A stretch of DNA of 64,000 nt from CAVRQM01 sp963723455 (GTDB lineage: Bacteria > Pseudomonadota > Alphaproteobacteria > Acetobacterales > Acetobacteraceae): positions 62,001 to 126,000 of the forward strand of contig CAVRQM010000001.1 of the NCBI GenBank assembly GCA_963723455.1. The letters run 5' to 3'. Positions 1-9,650 of this stretch are shown piece by piece. Position 1 is the stretch's first letter. Each line of letters opens with the position of its first letter. The notes below the pieces were generated by a model. It was not told where the DNA came from. It saw only the letters and a program-made list of their open reading frames with translations, and searched no databases. A program made the translations under genes and the position numbers.

Positions 1-1412
1 TGGCTGCCGCCGTTGCCCAGCGTCACCAGCAGGCGCAGCAGGTCCACCGACGAGGTCAGGCCGGTGCGCAGCGTGCCGGTGTCGGCGGTGAACCGTCCGC
101 TGGCGTCGGACACGATCAGCGGCACATGGAACGCCTCGTCATAGGCGCTGCCCACCTTGCCCGAGATGTAGCCATGCGCCCCGGCATACTCGCCGTGGTC
201 GGAGGTGAACACGACCACCGTGTTGTCACGCACCGCCCGGGGTAGCGCCTGGAGCGCGTCCAGCACCTCGCCAATGCGCTGATCCACGATGGTCAGCGTG
301 TCGGTGTAGCAATCCAGGCCGCGCTGCCAATAGCTGTACGGAGCCATGCCCACGCCCCATGGCAGGCTGCCCTGGGCGGGCATGGCCGGATAATCCGTGA
401 TCGTGAAACGGTCCTGCTGCGGATCGTCAGCGACGCCGCCCCACACCGCCTGCGAAAAAAGCTTGGTGTAGGTCTGCGTCGATGGCTTGTCCCTGGCGAT
501 CTTCCTGGAGGATTCCCAGTTCGGCGGCAGCGGCGGGTAGCCGTACTGGTTCGGCTCCTTCAGCGGATTCGCCGTCCAGCGCACCAGCGGAAAGTAGTCC
601 TTCGGCGGCGACACGCTGTCGTCGATCGTGGAATACAAGGTGAACGGCCGGTAGGTCGTCTGGTTCTGGAACAGCGCGTTGTATCGCTTGAACTCGGTGC
701 CGGCCCAGAAGAACTCCTTGTCGTGCGGGTTGACGAACGACACGGTCAGGCACCACGGCCGGCTACCGGGCGATCGGGTGGCGATGTAGCCGACCGCCTG
801 CTTGGCCACGTCCTCGTCGTTCAGATAGCCGTGCGCCTGGTCGCCGACCGTGCCCTGCAGGTTGGCGCCGGTCGGATCATAATAGGTCATCGCCTCGAAC
901 CCGTACGGATCCAGCGCGGTGCGGCTGGGGCCTGGGATCGACACGTGCCACTTGCCGACATACGGCGTCTGATACCCGGCTTGGCGCAGGAGCTTGCCAT
1001 AGGTCGGATAGGCCGTGCTGAGCACCGGCTGGATGGCGATCGGGGTGTACGGCTTAGCCAGCACCGTCTGCGCGAGCCAGCTCTGCTGAGTGTACAGGCC
1101 GGTAATCAGGCAGCCGCGCGCCGGGGTGCAGGCGGTGCCCGCCGTGAAGTGCTGGCCGAACTTCACGCCGGACCGCCACAGCCGGAACAGGTTCGGCATA
1201 TAGGCCGCGAGGAAGCCCTGCGGCGAGGAGATGCCGGCGGGGAACACCTTGGGAAAGCGCAGCTCGTCCACCAGGATGAACAGGATGTTCGGCCCCGGAC
1301 CAGGGCGCGTGGCCGCTGCCGCCGCCCGCGCGGCGCCCGGGATGGCGCCAAGCCCGATGCCGGCGGAGGCCGTCAGGGCGGTGGCCGCGCCCAGCAGCTC
1401 GCGTCTCTTCAT
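1..1412 (-). CDS. Tat-exported sulfatase, 3' end cut by window
   Basis: Type I sulfatase of the alkaline-phosphatase superfamily, predicted to hydrolyse sulfate esters in the periplasm. The first 470 residues are present; the C-terminus lies beyond position 1. The start at 1412 gives a Tat-like leader (MKRRELLG, then a hydrophobic stretch ending AARA near residue 30). The sulfatase signature C-T-P-A-R at residues 96-100 carries the cysteine that is converted to formylglycine, and ILVDELR near residue 47 is the N-terminal metal site. FTSDHGEYAGAHG further on is the second metal-binding block. It is divergent from an ABC importer and close to a sulfotransferase-like gene, so a sulfated or sulfonated substrate is possible, but the substrate cannot be read from the sequence. 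Confidence 0.9.
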   Translation of the reverse strand, partial: MKRRELLGAATALTASAGIGLGAIPGAARAAAAATRPGPGPNILFILVDELRFPKVFPAGISSPQGFLAAYMPNLFRLWRSGVKFGQHFTAGTACTPARGCLITGLYTQQSWLAQTVLAKPYTPIAIQPVLSTAYPTYGKLLRQAGYQTPYVGKWHVSIPGPSRTALDPYGFEAMTYYDPTGANLQGTVGDQAHGYLNDEDVAKQAVGYIATRSPGSRPWCLTVSFVNPHDKEFFWAGTEFKRYNALFQNQTTYRPFTLYSTIDDSVSPPKDYFPLVRWTANPLKEPNQYGYPPLPPNWESSRKIARDKPSTQTYTKLFSQAVWGGVADDPQQDRFTITDYPAMPAQGSLPWGVGMAPYSYWQRGLDCYTDTLTIVDQRIGEVLDALQALPRAVRDNTVVVFTSDHGEYAGAHGYISGKVGSAYDEAFHVPLIVSDASGRFTADTGTLRTGLTSSVDLLRLLVTLGNGGS

Positions 1413-1670
1413 GGCCCCAGCCTCCTGTGGTTCTTCCCCGGGAGTTTTGCGCATATGACGGCGAGGCGTACGGCGACAGACGTGCAACGAGGATCAGGCG
1501 AGCCGGGAGCGAAACTGATGCGTTTCGGGAAGAAGCCTGGGCGTCGGACGCCGGCCATGTCAAGGGGCGCAGGCGGCCGGAGGCCGTCATCGAACCTTCG
1601 CAGAACCGCCATCGTAGTGTAACATTCGACCGCTACACGCTGCGCAACCATAAACCCAGGGGCGCCTGCC

Positions 1671-2783
1671 ATGCGTTTTGATCGTCGAACAGTCCTGAAG
1701 GCAGGCGTCGGCCTGGCCGGTTTCGGCCTCGCCGGGCACCGGGCCTTCGCCGCCGATGCTGCCTCCCTGCCGGCCGGCCTGATCGCCGCGGCCAAGCAGG
1801 ACGGCCACCTCAACGTCATCACCCTGCCGCGCGACTGGGCCAATTACGGCCAGCTTATGGACACCTTCGCCGCGCGCTATGGCGTCAAGATCGATGACGC
1901 CAATCCCGATGGCAGCTCAGCCGAGGAATTGCAGGCGATCCGCAGCCTCAAGCACCAGAGCCGCGCGCCGGACGTGGTCGATGTCGGCCCGTCGTTTGCG
2001 CTGATCGGCGCGCAGCAGAAGCTGTGGCAGCCGTATAAGGTCGCGACCTGGAACGACATCCCGACCGACGTGAAGGATCCCGACGGGCTGTGGTATGGCG
2101 ACTATTTCGGCGTGATCTCGTTCGCGGTGAACACCGGAGTGGTCAAGACCGTGCCGATGACCTGGGCCGACCTGCTCAAGCCGGACTACAAGGGCATGAT
2201 CGCCCTGAACGGCAACCCGCTGGGCGCAGGCGCCGCCTTCGGCGCGGTGTTCGCGGCCTCGCTGGGGAACGGCGGCAGCTACGACGATATCGGCCCGGGC
2301 ATCGAGTTTTTCGGCAAGCTGGCCAAAATCGGCAACTACAGCCCGGTCGCGGCGACCGGCCCGGCCACCCTGGTCGGCGGCCAGACCCCAATCGTCATCA
2401 ACTGGGACTATCTGAGCCTGGGCTACAAAAAGACCGCCGAGGCGGACGGCAAGGCCAAGATCACCGTGCTGCTGCCGGAAGGCGCGTCGCCCTACGGCAA
2501 CTTCTACTGCCAGGCGATCAGCGCGTATGCGCCCAACCCCAACTCCGCGAAGCTGTGGATGGAATACCTGTATTCGGACGAAGGCCAGCTCGGCTTCCTC
2601 GCCGGATTCGCGCATCCGATCCGCTTCAACGCGATGGTCGCCGCCGGCAAGGTCCCCGAGGATCTGCTGAAGGCGCTGCCGCCTGCCGAGCCGTACAAGG
2701 CGGTGAAATTTGCCAACCCGGCGCAGGTGAAAAAGGCGCAGCAGCAGCTCGCGGACAACTGGCCGAAGGTGGTGAAGTTCTGA
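1671..2783 (+). CDS. ABC transporter substrate-binding protein
   Basis: Periplasmic solute-binding protein of 370 residues, the capture subunit of the importer encoded directly downstream. The ATG at 1671 begins a twin-arginine leader (MRFDRRTVLKAG) with a cleavage-like site after AFA near residue 28. Overall layout matches the iron/spermidine/thiamine-type family of extracellular binding proteins: a GxIxLNGNP-like segment in the middle and a C-terminal run of residues about a helical lobe. It is first in a four-gene operon with two permeases and an ATPase (next gene about 55-70 bp away). The ligand is unknown; the neighbouring sulfatase is the only contextual hint. Confidence 0.88.
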   Translation: MRFDRRTVLKAGVGLAGFGLAGHRAFAADAASLPAGLIAAAKQDGHLNVITLPRDWANYGQLMDTFAARYGVKIDDANPDGSSAEELQAIRSLKHQSRAPDVVDVGPSFALIGAQQKLWQPYKVATWNDIPTDVKDPDGLWYGDYFGVISFAVNTGVVKTVPMTWADLLKPDYKGMIALNGNPLGAGAAFGAVFAASLGNGGSYDDIGPGIEFFGKLAKIGNYSPVAATGPATLVGGQTPIVINWDYLSLGYKKTAEADGKAKITVLLPEGASPYGNFYCQAISAYAPNPNSAKLWMEYLYSDEGQLGFLAGFAHPIRFNAMVAAGKVPEDLLKALPPAEPYKAVKFANPAQVKKAQQQLADNWPKVVKF

Positions 2784-2837
2784 GGCAGCCAGGCCCTCTG
2801 CCGGCGCTCTCTTTTTGAGATCGCCGGGGGTGGGCGC

Positions 2838-3701
2838 TTGCCGCCGCACTTGATGAGAAACCCGCTTCCCTGGCTGTGCATCGGCGCATTCCTGGCGGTC
2901 GCCGCTGCGTTCATGGTGGCGCCGACGCTGGTGCTGGCGGTACAGTCGGTCACCGGCGACAATGGCGGCTTCACGCTGCAGTACATCGCCGGGCTGAACG
3001 TCTATCGCTATCAGGTGGCGCTGGAAAACTCGCTGGTCCTGTCCATCGCCTCCGCCCTGGTCGGGGTCGTGGCCGGCGGCCTGATCGCGCATGTCGTGCT
3101 GAGTCCGGCGGCGCCGCGCGGACTGCGCTCGGCGGTGACCAGCTTTTCCGCCGTTGCGGCCAACTTCGCCGGCGTGCCGCTCGCCTTCGCCTTCGTCTCG
3201 ACGCTCGGCACCCTCGGCCTGCTCACCACGGCGCTGAAATCTGTCGGCATAGATCTATACGCGATGGGGTTCAGCCTGTTTTCGCTGACCGGCCTTACTC
3301 TGGTCTATTCGTATTTCCAGGTGCCACTGATGGTGATCGTCATCACGCCGGCGCTGCTGGCGCTGCGCGCGGAGTGGCGCGACGCCTCGGAGAACCTTGG
3401 CGGCAGCACGTGGCAGTACTGGCGCCTGGTGGGTCTGCCGGTGCTGACTCCGTCGCTGCTGGCGTCGTTCATCCTGCTGTTCGGCAGCGCCTTCTCCGCC
3501 TACGCCACCGCCTACGCCCTGACGTCGGGCAATATCGGCCTGCTGACCACCGAAATCGGCAACGTGCTATCCGGCAACGTCATGGTGTCGCAGCAGACCG
3601 GCGCGGCGCTGTCGATGAGCATGATCGTGGTCATGGTGCTGGTGCTGGCGCTGAACGGGCTGCTGTCGCGCCGTGCGGCGCGCTGGACCGCAAAGCGATG
3701 A
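2838..3701 (+). CDS. ABC transporter permease (first subunit)
   Basis: Integral membrane permease of the binding-protein-dependent family, about 287 residues with roughly six hydrophobic segments. The EAA-type cytoplasmic loop is visible around residues 170-200 (ASENLGGSTWQYWRLVGLP). Start choice is uncertain: a TTG at 2838 and an ATG at 2853 are in the same frame, and the purine-rich stretch GGGGGTGGG at 2826-2834 sits upstream of both. Its stop codon overlaps the start of the second permease (ATGA at 3698-3701), which supports translational coupling and a heterodimeric membrane domain. Confidence 0.87.
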   Translation: MPPHLMRNPLPWLCIGAFLAVAAAFMVAPTLVLAVQSVTGDNGGFTLQYIAGLNVYRYQVALENSLVLSIASALVGVVAGGLIAHVVLSPAAPRGLRSAVTSFSAVAANFAGVPLAFAFVSTLGTLGLLTTALKSVGIDLYAMGFSLFSLTGLTLVYSYFQVPLMVIVITPALLALRAEWRDASENLGGSTWQYWRLVGLPVLTPSLLASFILLFGSAFSAYATAYALTSGNIGLLTTEIGNVLSGNVMVSQQTGAALSMSMIVVMVLVLALNGLLSRRAARWTAKR

Positions 3702-4501
3702 GGCCGCAGCCAGTCGTCCAGGCGCGCGCCGTCGAGCGTGTGGGATTTGGCGGCTGGATCATCCTGGTGCTGGCGGGTCTGTACTTCCTTGTGCCGCTGG
3801 CGATGACCGTGGCGTTCAGCCTGTGGGAAGGTCACGGCAGGTACGGGTTTTCCGCATACCGCGACCTGCTCCGCCTGCCGTCGCTCTCGTCAAGCCTGCT
3901 GCTGTCCCTGGAATTGACCGTCGCAACCTCGGCCGCGCTGGTCCTGCTGCTGGTGCCGGCGATGATCTTCATGAACCTGTATGCGCCGCGGCTGCGCCCG
4001 GTGTTCGAGTTCGTCGCAGCCCTGCCGTTCGTGGTGCCGGCGATCGCGCTGGTGGCCGGGCTGTCGGCTCTGTTCACCGGGCCGGACTGGCTGATCGGCA
4101 GCCCCTTTTATCTGGTGATCCCGTACTTCTTCCTCTCGCTGCCGTATGCCTATCGCGCGATCGACGTCGGGATCCGCTCCATGGATCTGGCAACCTTGAC
4201 CGAGGCCGGGCAGAGTCTCGGGGCGAGCATGAGCCAGATCATCCGGTTCGTGGTGCTGCCCAATTTGCGCTCGGCGCTGATCGGCAGCACGCTGCTGACC
4301 GTCGCGGTCGTCATGGGGGAGTTCACCTTCGCCAACGTGCTCCTGTTCCATACCTTCGCCGTACTGATCAACGAGATCGGCCAGCACGCCTCGACCGAGG
4401 CGGCGGGATTGTCCACGCTCAGCTTCCTCATCACGTGGGCTGCCATGCTGGGGGTTCTGGTGGTCGGCCGGGGCGCCGCGCAACCCGCAGGAGGACATTG
4501 A
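3698..4501 (+). CDS. ABC transporter permease (second subunit)
   Basis: Second transmembrane subunit, 267 residues when started at the ATG that overlaps the previous stop. A longer reading frame is open upstream, but it is the out-of-frame shadow of the first permease. About six membrane segments are seen, with the EAA loop near residues 165-190 (LTEAGQSLGASMSQIIRFVVLP). The stop codon overlaps the ATPase start by one base (TGATG at 4499-4503), so permease and ATPase should be made in step. Confidence 0.87.
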   Translation: MRPQPVVQARAVERVGFGGWIILVLAGLYFLVPLAMTVAFSLWEGHGRYGFSAYRDLLRLPSLSSSLLLSLELTVATSAALVLLLVPAMIFMNLYAPRLRPVFEFVAALPFVVPAIALVAGLSALFTGPDWLIGSPFYLVIPYFFLSLPYAYRAIDVGIRSMDLATLTEAGQSLGASMSQIIRFVVLPNLRSALIGSTLLTVAVVMGEFTFANVLLFHTFAVLINEIGQHASTEAAGLSTLSFLITWAAMLGVLVVGRGAAQPAGGH

Positions 4502-5568
4502 TGGCCACCGTCGAGGCGCGCGGGATCAGCAAAAGCTTCGCCGGACGGGGGGTGCTGGCAGCGCTCGAACTGATGATGACCGATGGCGAGCTGATCTGCC
4601 TGCTCGGCCCGTCCGGCTGCGGCAAGACCACGCTGCTGCGCATCATTGCGGGCTTCGTCGCCCCCGATTCCGGCGCGGTGCTGGTGGGCGGCCGCGACGT
4701 GACCCGGCTGCCGGCGAGCGCGCGGCGGATGGGGATGGTGTTCCAGGCCTACAGCCTTTTCCCGAACATGACCGCGCTCGACAACGTCCGCTTCGGCCCG
4801 CGCGTCACCGGCTCGCCTCGCGTCGAGCAGGTGCGGCGCGCCGAGCATCTGCTCGATCTTGTCGGCCTGGCGCAGCACGCCGCTAAGTATCCGCACCAGC
4901 TCTCGGGTGGCCAGCAGCAGCGCGTGGCGCTGGCCCGGGCGCTCGCGGTGCAGCCGCAGGTGCTGCTGCTGGACGAGCCGCTTTCGGCGCTGGACGCCAA
5001 GGTGCGGGTGCAATTGCGCGAGGAAATCCGGCGCATCCAGCGCGAGACCGGCGTGACCACCGTGCTGGTGACGCACGACCAGGAGGAGGCTCTGTCGATT
5101 TCCGACCGCGTGGCGGTGATGAATGAGGGCCGGCTGCTGCAAGTCGCCACGCCCTCGACGATCTATCGCGAGCCGGCGGATGCCTTCGTCGCCCGCTTCA
5201 TCGGCGCGGCCGCTGTGCTGCCCGGCCTGGCCGGGCCTGGCACGGTGCGCGTGGGCGAACTGGATCTGGCCGCCGTGGCGGCTGCCGGCCACGCGCCGGG
5301 CGCGCCGGTGAACCTGTTCATCCGCCCAGAGCATGTCCGCCTGGAGGCGATGAACGGCCACATCCCGCCCGGCGCGGTCGCCGCCGACGTGCGCGAGGCG
5401 ACGTTCTACGGCTCGCTCACCCGGCTTCGCCTCAGCCTGGCGGGCCAGCCGGGCGAGACCGTGCTGAGCGCCGACCTGCCAAGCGAGCACGCCGAGAGCT
5501 TCAAGCCGGGCAGCCGCGTGCTGGCGCGCTGGGACGCTGCCGCCCCGCGGGTCATGCCTCGCGAATGA
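4501..5568 (+). CDS. ABC transporter ATP-binding protein
   Basis: Energising subunit of the importer, 355 residues. All nucleotide-binding motifs are intact: Walker A GPSGCGKTT at residues 36-44, Q-loop Gln82, signature LSGGQQQ at 134-140, Walker B LLLDEP at 155-160 and switch His192. A C-terminal regulatory/TOBE-like region of about 110 residues follows, as in spermidine, iron and phosphonate importers. It is the last gene of the operon; a sulfotransferase-like gene converges on it with only 12 bp between the stop codons. Confidence 0.92.
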   Translation: MATVEARGISKSFAGRGVLAALELMMTDGELICLLGPSGCGKTTLLRIIAGFVAPDSGAVLVGGRDVTRLPASARRMGMVFQAYSLFPNMTALDNVRFGPRVTGSPRVEQVRRAEHLLDLVGLAQHAAKYPHQLSGGQQQRVALARALAVQPQVLLLDEPLSALDAKVRVQLREEIRRIQRETGVTTVLVTHDQEEALSISDRVAVMNEGRLLQVATPSTIYREPADAFVARFIGAAAVLPGLAGPGTVRVGELDLAAVAAAGHAPGAPVNLFIRPEHVRLEAMNGHIPPGAVAADVREATFYGSLTRLRLSLAGQPGETVLSADLPSEHAESFKPGSRVLARWDAAAPRVMPRE

Positions 5569-5580
5569 CCCACCGGGCGG

Positions 5581-6525
5581 TCAACCCGCCCGCCCCCACC
5601 TGGCGAATGCGGCGAAGCCGCTGCCAAACGGCAGGCGCCCCGACCACCACCGGACCAGCGCGCGCTCGGCCGCCGCGGTCTGCGGCGCGTCCGGCGGCAT
5701 AGCGGCGAGGGCTGCGAGCGCCTGCACCGAACGGTGCGAGCACAGCCGTCCGAGACGGACGGATGCCGCGCCGCACAGCCGCTCGATCAGGGCCGCCGTG
5801 CGGGTATCCGGCGGTTGGGCGAGATTGTTGGCATAGAACAGGGACAGGGTCTGCGCGTCCGTGATGCGCGCGTTGACCCGCCGCTCGCCGGCCTCCGCCA
5901 GCAGATCCGCCGGGCGGCCGATCACCGCCAGCAGGTCGCGGACCACCGAGCCGCGGCGCGCGACCGCGTCGTAGTCGCGGAACACCGGCCGGATCCCGGC
6001 GCTGCCAGCCAGCGCCGAACGAAGCGCGCGGTAGTCGAACTGGAACCCCCATTCCCGCCAGCGCAGCCGGCCGGTGGCGCGGATCTGGCGCATAGCGTCG
6101 TCGTACGGCTCGGCATAGCCGTGCGCCAGCAGTTCGACGTAGAGCGAGTCGGCATAGGTTCGCGGCTCGCGCAGGTAGATCACCAGGCGCACCTCGCGAC
6201 CCGTGCCGTGCAGCCGCTCGGTCAACGGCGCCAGCGCGGCCGGCCGGTCCAGCAATGTCTCGAAATCCTCACTCGACAGCAGCGCGTCGCCATCGAAAGC
6301 GGCGATCTGCTCGATTGCACGGTCCACCGTGATCGCGCCGGCGTCGAACCTCCGGTCGGCGGCCAGCTGCCAGGCGAGGTTGTGGTGGCCCACCTCGTCA
6401 TGCCCGGTGGTGGGATATAGCAGCCCATGCGCGCGCAGCCGGTCGCGGTGCTCGGCACAGGCTTGCTGGATCGCCGAGGTCCCGGTCTTGTGCAGGCCGC
6501 AATGCAGGGTGACGGTCGACGGCAT
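5581..6525 (-). CDS. sulfotransferase-like protein
   Basis: Protein of 314 residues resembling the sulfotransferase family. The N-terminus LHCGLHKTGTSAIQ (residues 7-20) matches the 5'-phosphosulfate-binding loop that grips PAPS, with Lys13 in the expected place. A 3'-phosphate-type block containing YLREPRTYADSLY lies near residues 138-150. No signal peptide is seen, so it should act in the cytosol. Acceptor unknown. It converges on the ABC importer next to the sulfatase, which may be coincidence. Confidence 0.75.
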   Translation of the reverse strand: MPSTVTLHCGLHKTGTSAIQQACAEHRDRLRAHGLLYPTTGHDEVGHHNLAWQLAADRRFDAGAITVDRAIEQIAAFDGDALLSSEDFETLLDRPAALAPLTERLHGTGREVRLVIYLREPRTYADSLYVELLAHGYAEPYDDAMRQIRATGRLRWREWGFQFDYRALRSALAGSAGIRPVFRDYDAVARRGSVVRDLLAVIGRPADLLAEAGERRVNARITDAQTLSLFYANNLAQPPDTRTAALIERLCGAASVRLGRLCSHRSVQALAALAAMPPDAPQTAAAERALVRWWSGRLPFGSGFAAFARWGRAG

Positions 6526-6691
6526 TCTGTCGCGGCCCTCCTGTCGGTTCTACAGCGGCTGTAGCACGGGGCGGCGCTGCGGGCGGGTGGCACAATATGC
6601 TGCGCCGCACCATCTGATTGAACGAGCCCGCCTGGCGCCCGACCGTCCAGGCCGGGAAGACAGGTCGGCGGCACGAACGGAAGACCGGCCA

Positions 6692-7804
6692 ATGCTCAAT
6701 CTGGACGACGCCCGCGATGGGCTGACCAAACTGCTGCGGCCTTGGCCACGCGGCGCCGGAGTTGGGGCCGGAGCGCCGGACGGCTGCATCGAAGTCGAGT
6801 TGTTCGGCGCCAACCCCGGCAACTTGCGCATGCTGGCCAGGGTTCCGCGTGGCTTGCAGCCAGGCGCGGCGCTAGTGGTGGTCCTGCACGGCTGCACGCA
6901 GACTGCCGCCGGCTTCGCCGACGCGGCCGGCTGGTCGGCGCTGGCCGACCAGCACGGCTTCGCGCTGCTGCTGCCCGAACAGCGCCGCGCCAACAATGCG
7001 AACCTGTGCTTCGACTGGTTCCGCCCCGAGGACATAACCCGCGGCACGGGCGAGATAGCGTCGATCCGCGCGATGACCGAGCACATGCTGACCCATTATG
7101 GCCTGGACCCCGGCCGGGCGTTCGTCACCGGACTGTCGGCGGGCGGCGCAATGGCCGGCGCCCTGCTGGCGGCCTATCCAGAGCTTTTCGCCGGCGGCGC
7201 GATCATCGCCGGGCTGCCCTATGGCTGCGCGTCGAGCGTGCAGGAAGCGTTCGACAGCATGATGCGCGACCATGATCGCCCGGCCCGCGCCTGGGGCGAC
7301 GCGGTGCGCGCGGCCTCGCCGCATCGCGGGGCATGGCCCAGCATCTCCATCTGGCAAGGCGAGGCGGATGGCACGGTGCGGCCGTCCAACGCGCGCGAGC
7401 TGCTGAAACAATGGCTGGACGTGCATGCGCTGGCCGGCGCGCCGGACGTAAGTGATCGGGTGGACGGCGCGGCGCATCGCGCCTGGCGCGGCCGCGACGG
7501 GCGAATCGCGGTCGAGGCGTATCTGGTGCCCGGCATGGACCACGGCGCCCCGATCGCGCCGCGCGCCCGCGACCCGGAGCAACGCTGCGGGCACGTCGCG
7601 CCGTTCGTGCTGGATGCGGGCATCGCCTCCAGCCATCGCATTGCCCGGTCCTGGGGTTTGCTGAGCGCGACCGCCGCCCAGACGTGGCCGGTGCCGATGC
7701 CCGAGCAGCCGCCGTCCCGGCCGGCAGCAGCGCGGCGCACGCTCGACCCGGCCGCGGTCATCGACAAGGCCCTGCGGGCCGCCGGGCTGGTCAGGCGCGG
7801 CTAA
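6692..7804 (+). CDS. PHB-depolymerase-family esterase
   Basis: Alpha/beta hydrolase of the poly(3-hydroxybutyrate) depolymerase/feruloyl esterase family, 370 residues from the ATG at 6692. An upstream open frame exists but has no family similarity. The oxyanion segment LHGCTQ is at residues 66-71, the family-typical CFDWF at 106-110, and the nucleophile elbow GLSAGG at 147-152 has Ser149. A late GMDHG motif supplies the probable His. There is no obvious signal peptide, unlike true extracellular depolymerases, so a cytoplasmic esterase or leaderless export are both possible. Confidence 0.85.
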   Translation: MLNLDDARDGLTKLLRPWPRGAGVGAGAPDGCIEVELFGANPGNLRMLARVPRGLQPGAALVVVLHGCTQTAAGFADAAGWSALADQHGFALLLPEQRRANNANLCFDWFRPEDITRGTGEIASIRAMTEHMLTHYGLDPGRAFVTGLSAGGAMAGALLAAYPELFAGGAIIAGLPYGCASSVQEAFDSMMRDHDRPARAWGDAVRAASPHRGAWPSISIWQGEADGTVRPSNARELLKQWLDVHALAGAPDVSDRVDGAAHRAWRGRDGRIAVEAYLVPGMDHGAPIAPRARDPEQRCGHVAPFVLDAGIASSHRIARSWGLLSATAAQTWPVPMPEQPPSRPAAARRTLDPAAVIDKALRAAGLVRRG

Positions 7805-7924
7805 GTCCGTACTCCCGCAAACAGCCGCCTTGCCAAGACCCGGGCGCAGTGATTGACTTCGCGCAACGTTCGATCGGGGCGCCGGGATCGACGCGGCACA
7901 TATAACGGCGTTTGGGGAAACAGG

Positions 7925-9637
7925 ATGGCTGGCATCAGCAGGATGGCCGCCCTTGCGGGCGCGGCAGGTGTGGCTCTGGCGGTCGGGGCTGCCGCGACCG
8001 TCGCCCACGCACAGGAAGTTCGCAGCGCCGTCAAGTACGGCGACATGAACACCGTCTCGCAGGACATGCTCGACCGGGCCGGCACCGACAGCAGCAACTA
8101 TCTGCTGACCAACGGCGATTATGCGCAGACCCGGTTTTATCCGAACCGCCAGATCAACACCTCCAACGTCTCGCGCCTGCATGCCGCCTGGATCTTCCAG
8201 GCCGACGTGACGGAATCGCTCGAGACGACCCCGATCGTGGTCAACGGCACCATGTACGTGACCACCGCCTTCAACCACCTGTATGCGCTGGACGCGCGCA
8301 CCGGGCAGGAGCTGTGGCACTACAAGCACAAGCTCGGCCCGATCACCACGTATTGCTGCGGCTCCAACAATCGCGGCGCGGCGGTGTACGGCGACATGGT
8401 GTATATGGCGACGCTGGATTCCAAGCTGATCGCGCTGGACGCCAAGACCGGCCAGCTGGTCTGGTCCACCGATGTCGCCGATCCCGAAATGGGCTACAGC
8501 GAAACGATGGCGCCGACTGCGGTGGCCGGCAAGATCCTGCTCGGCACCAATGGCGGCGAGTACGGCATCCGCGGCTTCGTCAAGGCGTTCGACGCCAAGA
8601 CCGGCAAGCTGCTGTGGAGCTTCGATACCATTCCGGAGAACTCTCAGGGCGTGTGGGCGACCACGGACGCAACCGGGCGCGACGAGCACCGCGACATCGC
8701 CGCCGAGAAGGCCGCCTACGCCAAGGGCGGCGATCCGTTCAAGACGCTGGGCGGCGGCGTGTGGCAGAACCCGTCGATCGATCTGAAACGCAACCGCATC
8801 TACTTCGTAGTCGGCAACCCGTCCCCGGATCTGGATGGGGCGGTGCGGCCGGGGGACAATCTGTACACCGACAGCCTGGTGTCGCTGAACCTCGATACCG
8901 GCAAATACGTCTGCCACTTCCAGTACGTGCCGCATGACGTCTGGGATCTGGACGCGGTCAGCCCCACCGTGCTGACGCAGGTCGCCGACCGCGACGGGAA
9001 GCTGGTCGATGGCGTGCTGCACGCCGGCAAGACCGGGCATCTGTACGTCAACAGCGCCGACGATTGCAGCATGATCCGCTTCTCCGAGGCGATGGTGCCG
9101 CAGGAGAACATGTGGACGCTGCCGACCGCCAACGGCGCGCGCATGCTGCCGGGCGCCAATGGCGGCGTCGAGTGGTCGCCGATCGCCACCGTGCCGGCGG
9201 CGCACATGGCCTATGCGATCAACCTGCACCAGCCGATGACCTACACCGTGGCCAGCGCCGCGTATCCGAACGGCAAGCTGTGGCTGGGCGGCGCGTTCAA
9301 GGTGATCCCGCAGGAGGAGCAGTGGGGCAACATCACCGCCGTTGACTACAACACCGGCAAGATCGCCTGGCAGGTGAAGACGCCGGAGCCGATGATCGGC
9401 GGCATCCTGGCGACTGCCGGCGGGCTGCTGTTCGCCGGCGAGGGCAACGGCGCGTTCCGGGCCTATGACGCCTCCACCGGCTCGACCATGTGGTCGTTCC
9501 AGGCCGGCGCCGGGGTGAACGCGCCGCCCGCGTCGTACACCGTCGAAGGCAAGCAGTACGTCGTCGTCGGCGCTGGCGGCAATGCGCAGCTGAACTACAA
9601 GCGCGGCAACGCGATCATCGCCTTCACGCTGGACTGA
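7925..9637 (+). CDS. PQQ-dependent alcohol dehydrogenase (lanthanide-type signature)
   Basis: Periplasmic quinoprotein dehydrogenase, 570 residues: an eight-bladed propeller that oxidises alcohols using PQQ and a metal. The ATG at 7925 opens a signal peptide ending in AHA near residue 33. Vicinal cysteines Cys144-Cys145 (TYCCGS), typical of the active-site disulfide, are present. The catalytic Asp341 is followed two residues later by Asp343 (W-D-L-D); in XoxF-type enzymes this second Asp ligates a lanthanide, whereas calcium enzymes of the MxaF type have Ala there. There is no C-terminal cytochrome c domain. No cytochrome or PQQ gene is adjacent, and a strong hairpin follows, so it looks monocistronic. 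Substrate is not predictable. Confidence 0.92.
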   Translation: MAGISRMAALAGAAGVALAVGAAATVAHAQEVRSAVKYGDMNTVSQDMLDRAGTDSSNYLLTNGDYAQTRFYPNRQINTSNVSRLHAAWIFQADVTESLETTPIVVNGTMYVTTAFNHLYALDARTGQELWHYKHKLGPITTYCCGSNNRGAAVYGDMVYMATLDSKLIALDAKTGQLVWSTDVADPEMGYSETMAPTAVAGKILLGTNGGEYGIRGFVKAFDAKTGKLLWSFDTIPENSQGVWATTDATGRDEHRDIAAEKAAYAKGGDPFKTLGGGVWQNPSIDLKRNRIYFVVGNPSPDLDGAVRPGDNLYTDSLVSLNLDTGKYVCHFQYVPHDVWDLDAVSPTVLTQVADRDGKLVDGVLHAGKTGHLYVNSADDCSMIRFSEAMVPQENMWTLPTANGARMLPGANGGVEWSPIATVPAAHMAYAINLHQPMTYTVASAAYPNGKLWLGGAFKVIPQEEQWGNITAVDYNTGKIAWQVKTPEPMIGGILATAGGLLFAGEGNGAFRAYDASTGSTMWSFQAGAGVNAPPASYTVEGKQYVVVGAGGNAQLNYKRGNAIIAFTLD

Positions 9638-9650
9638 GCCGACCGCGGCG

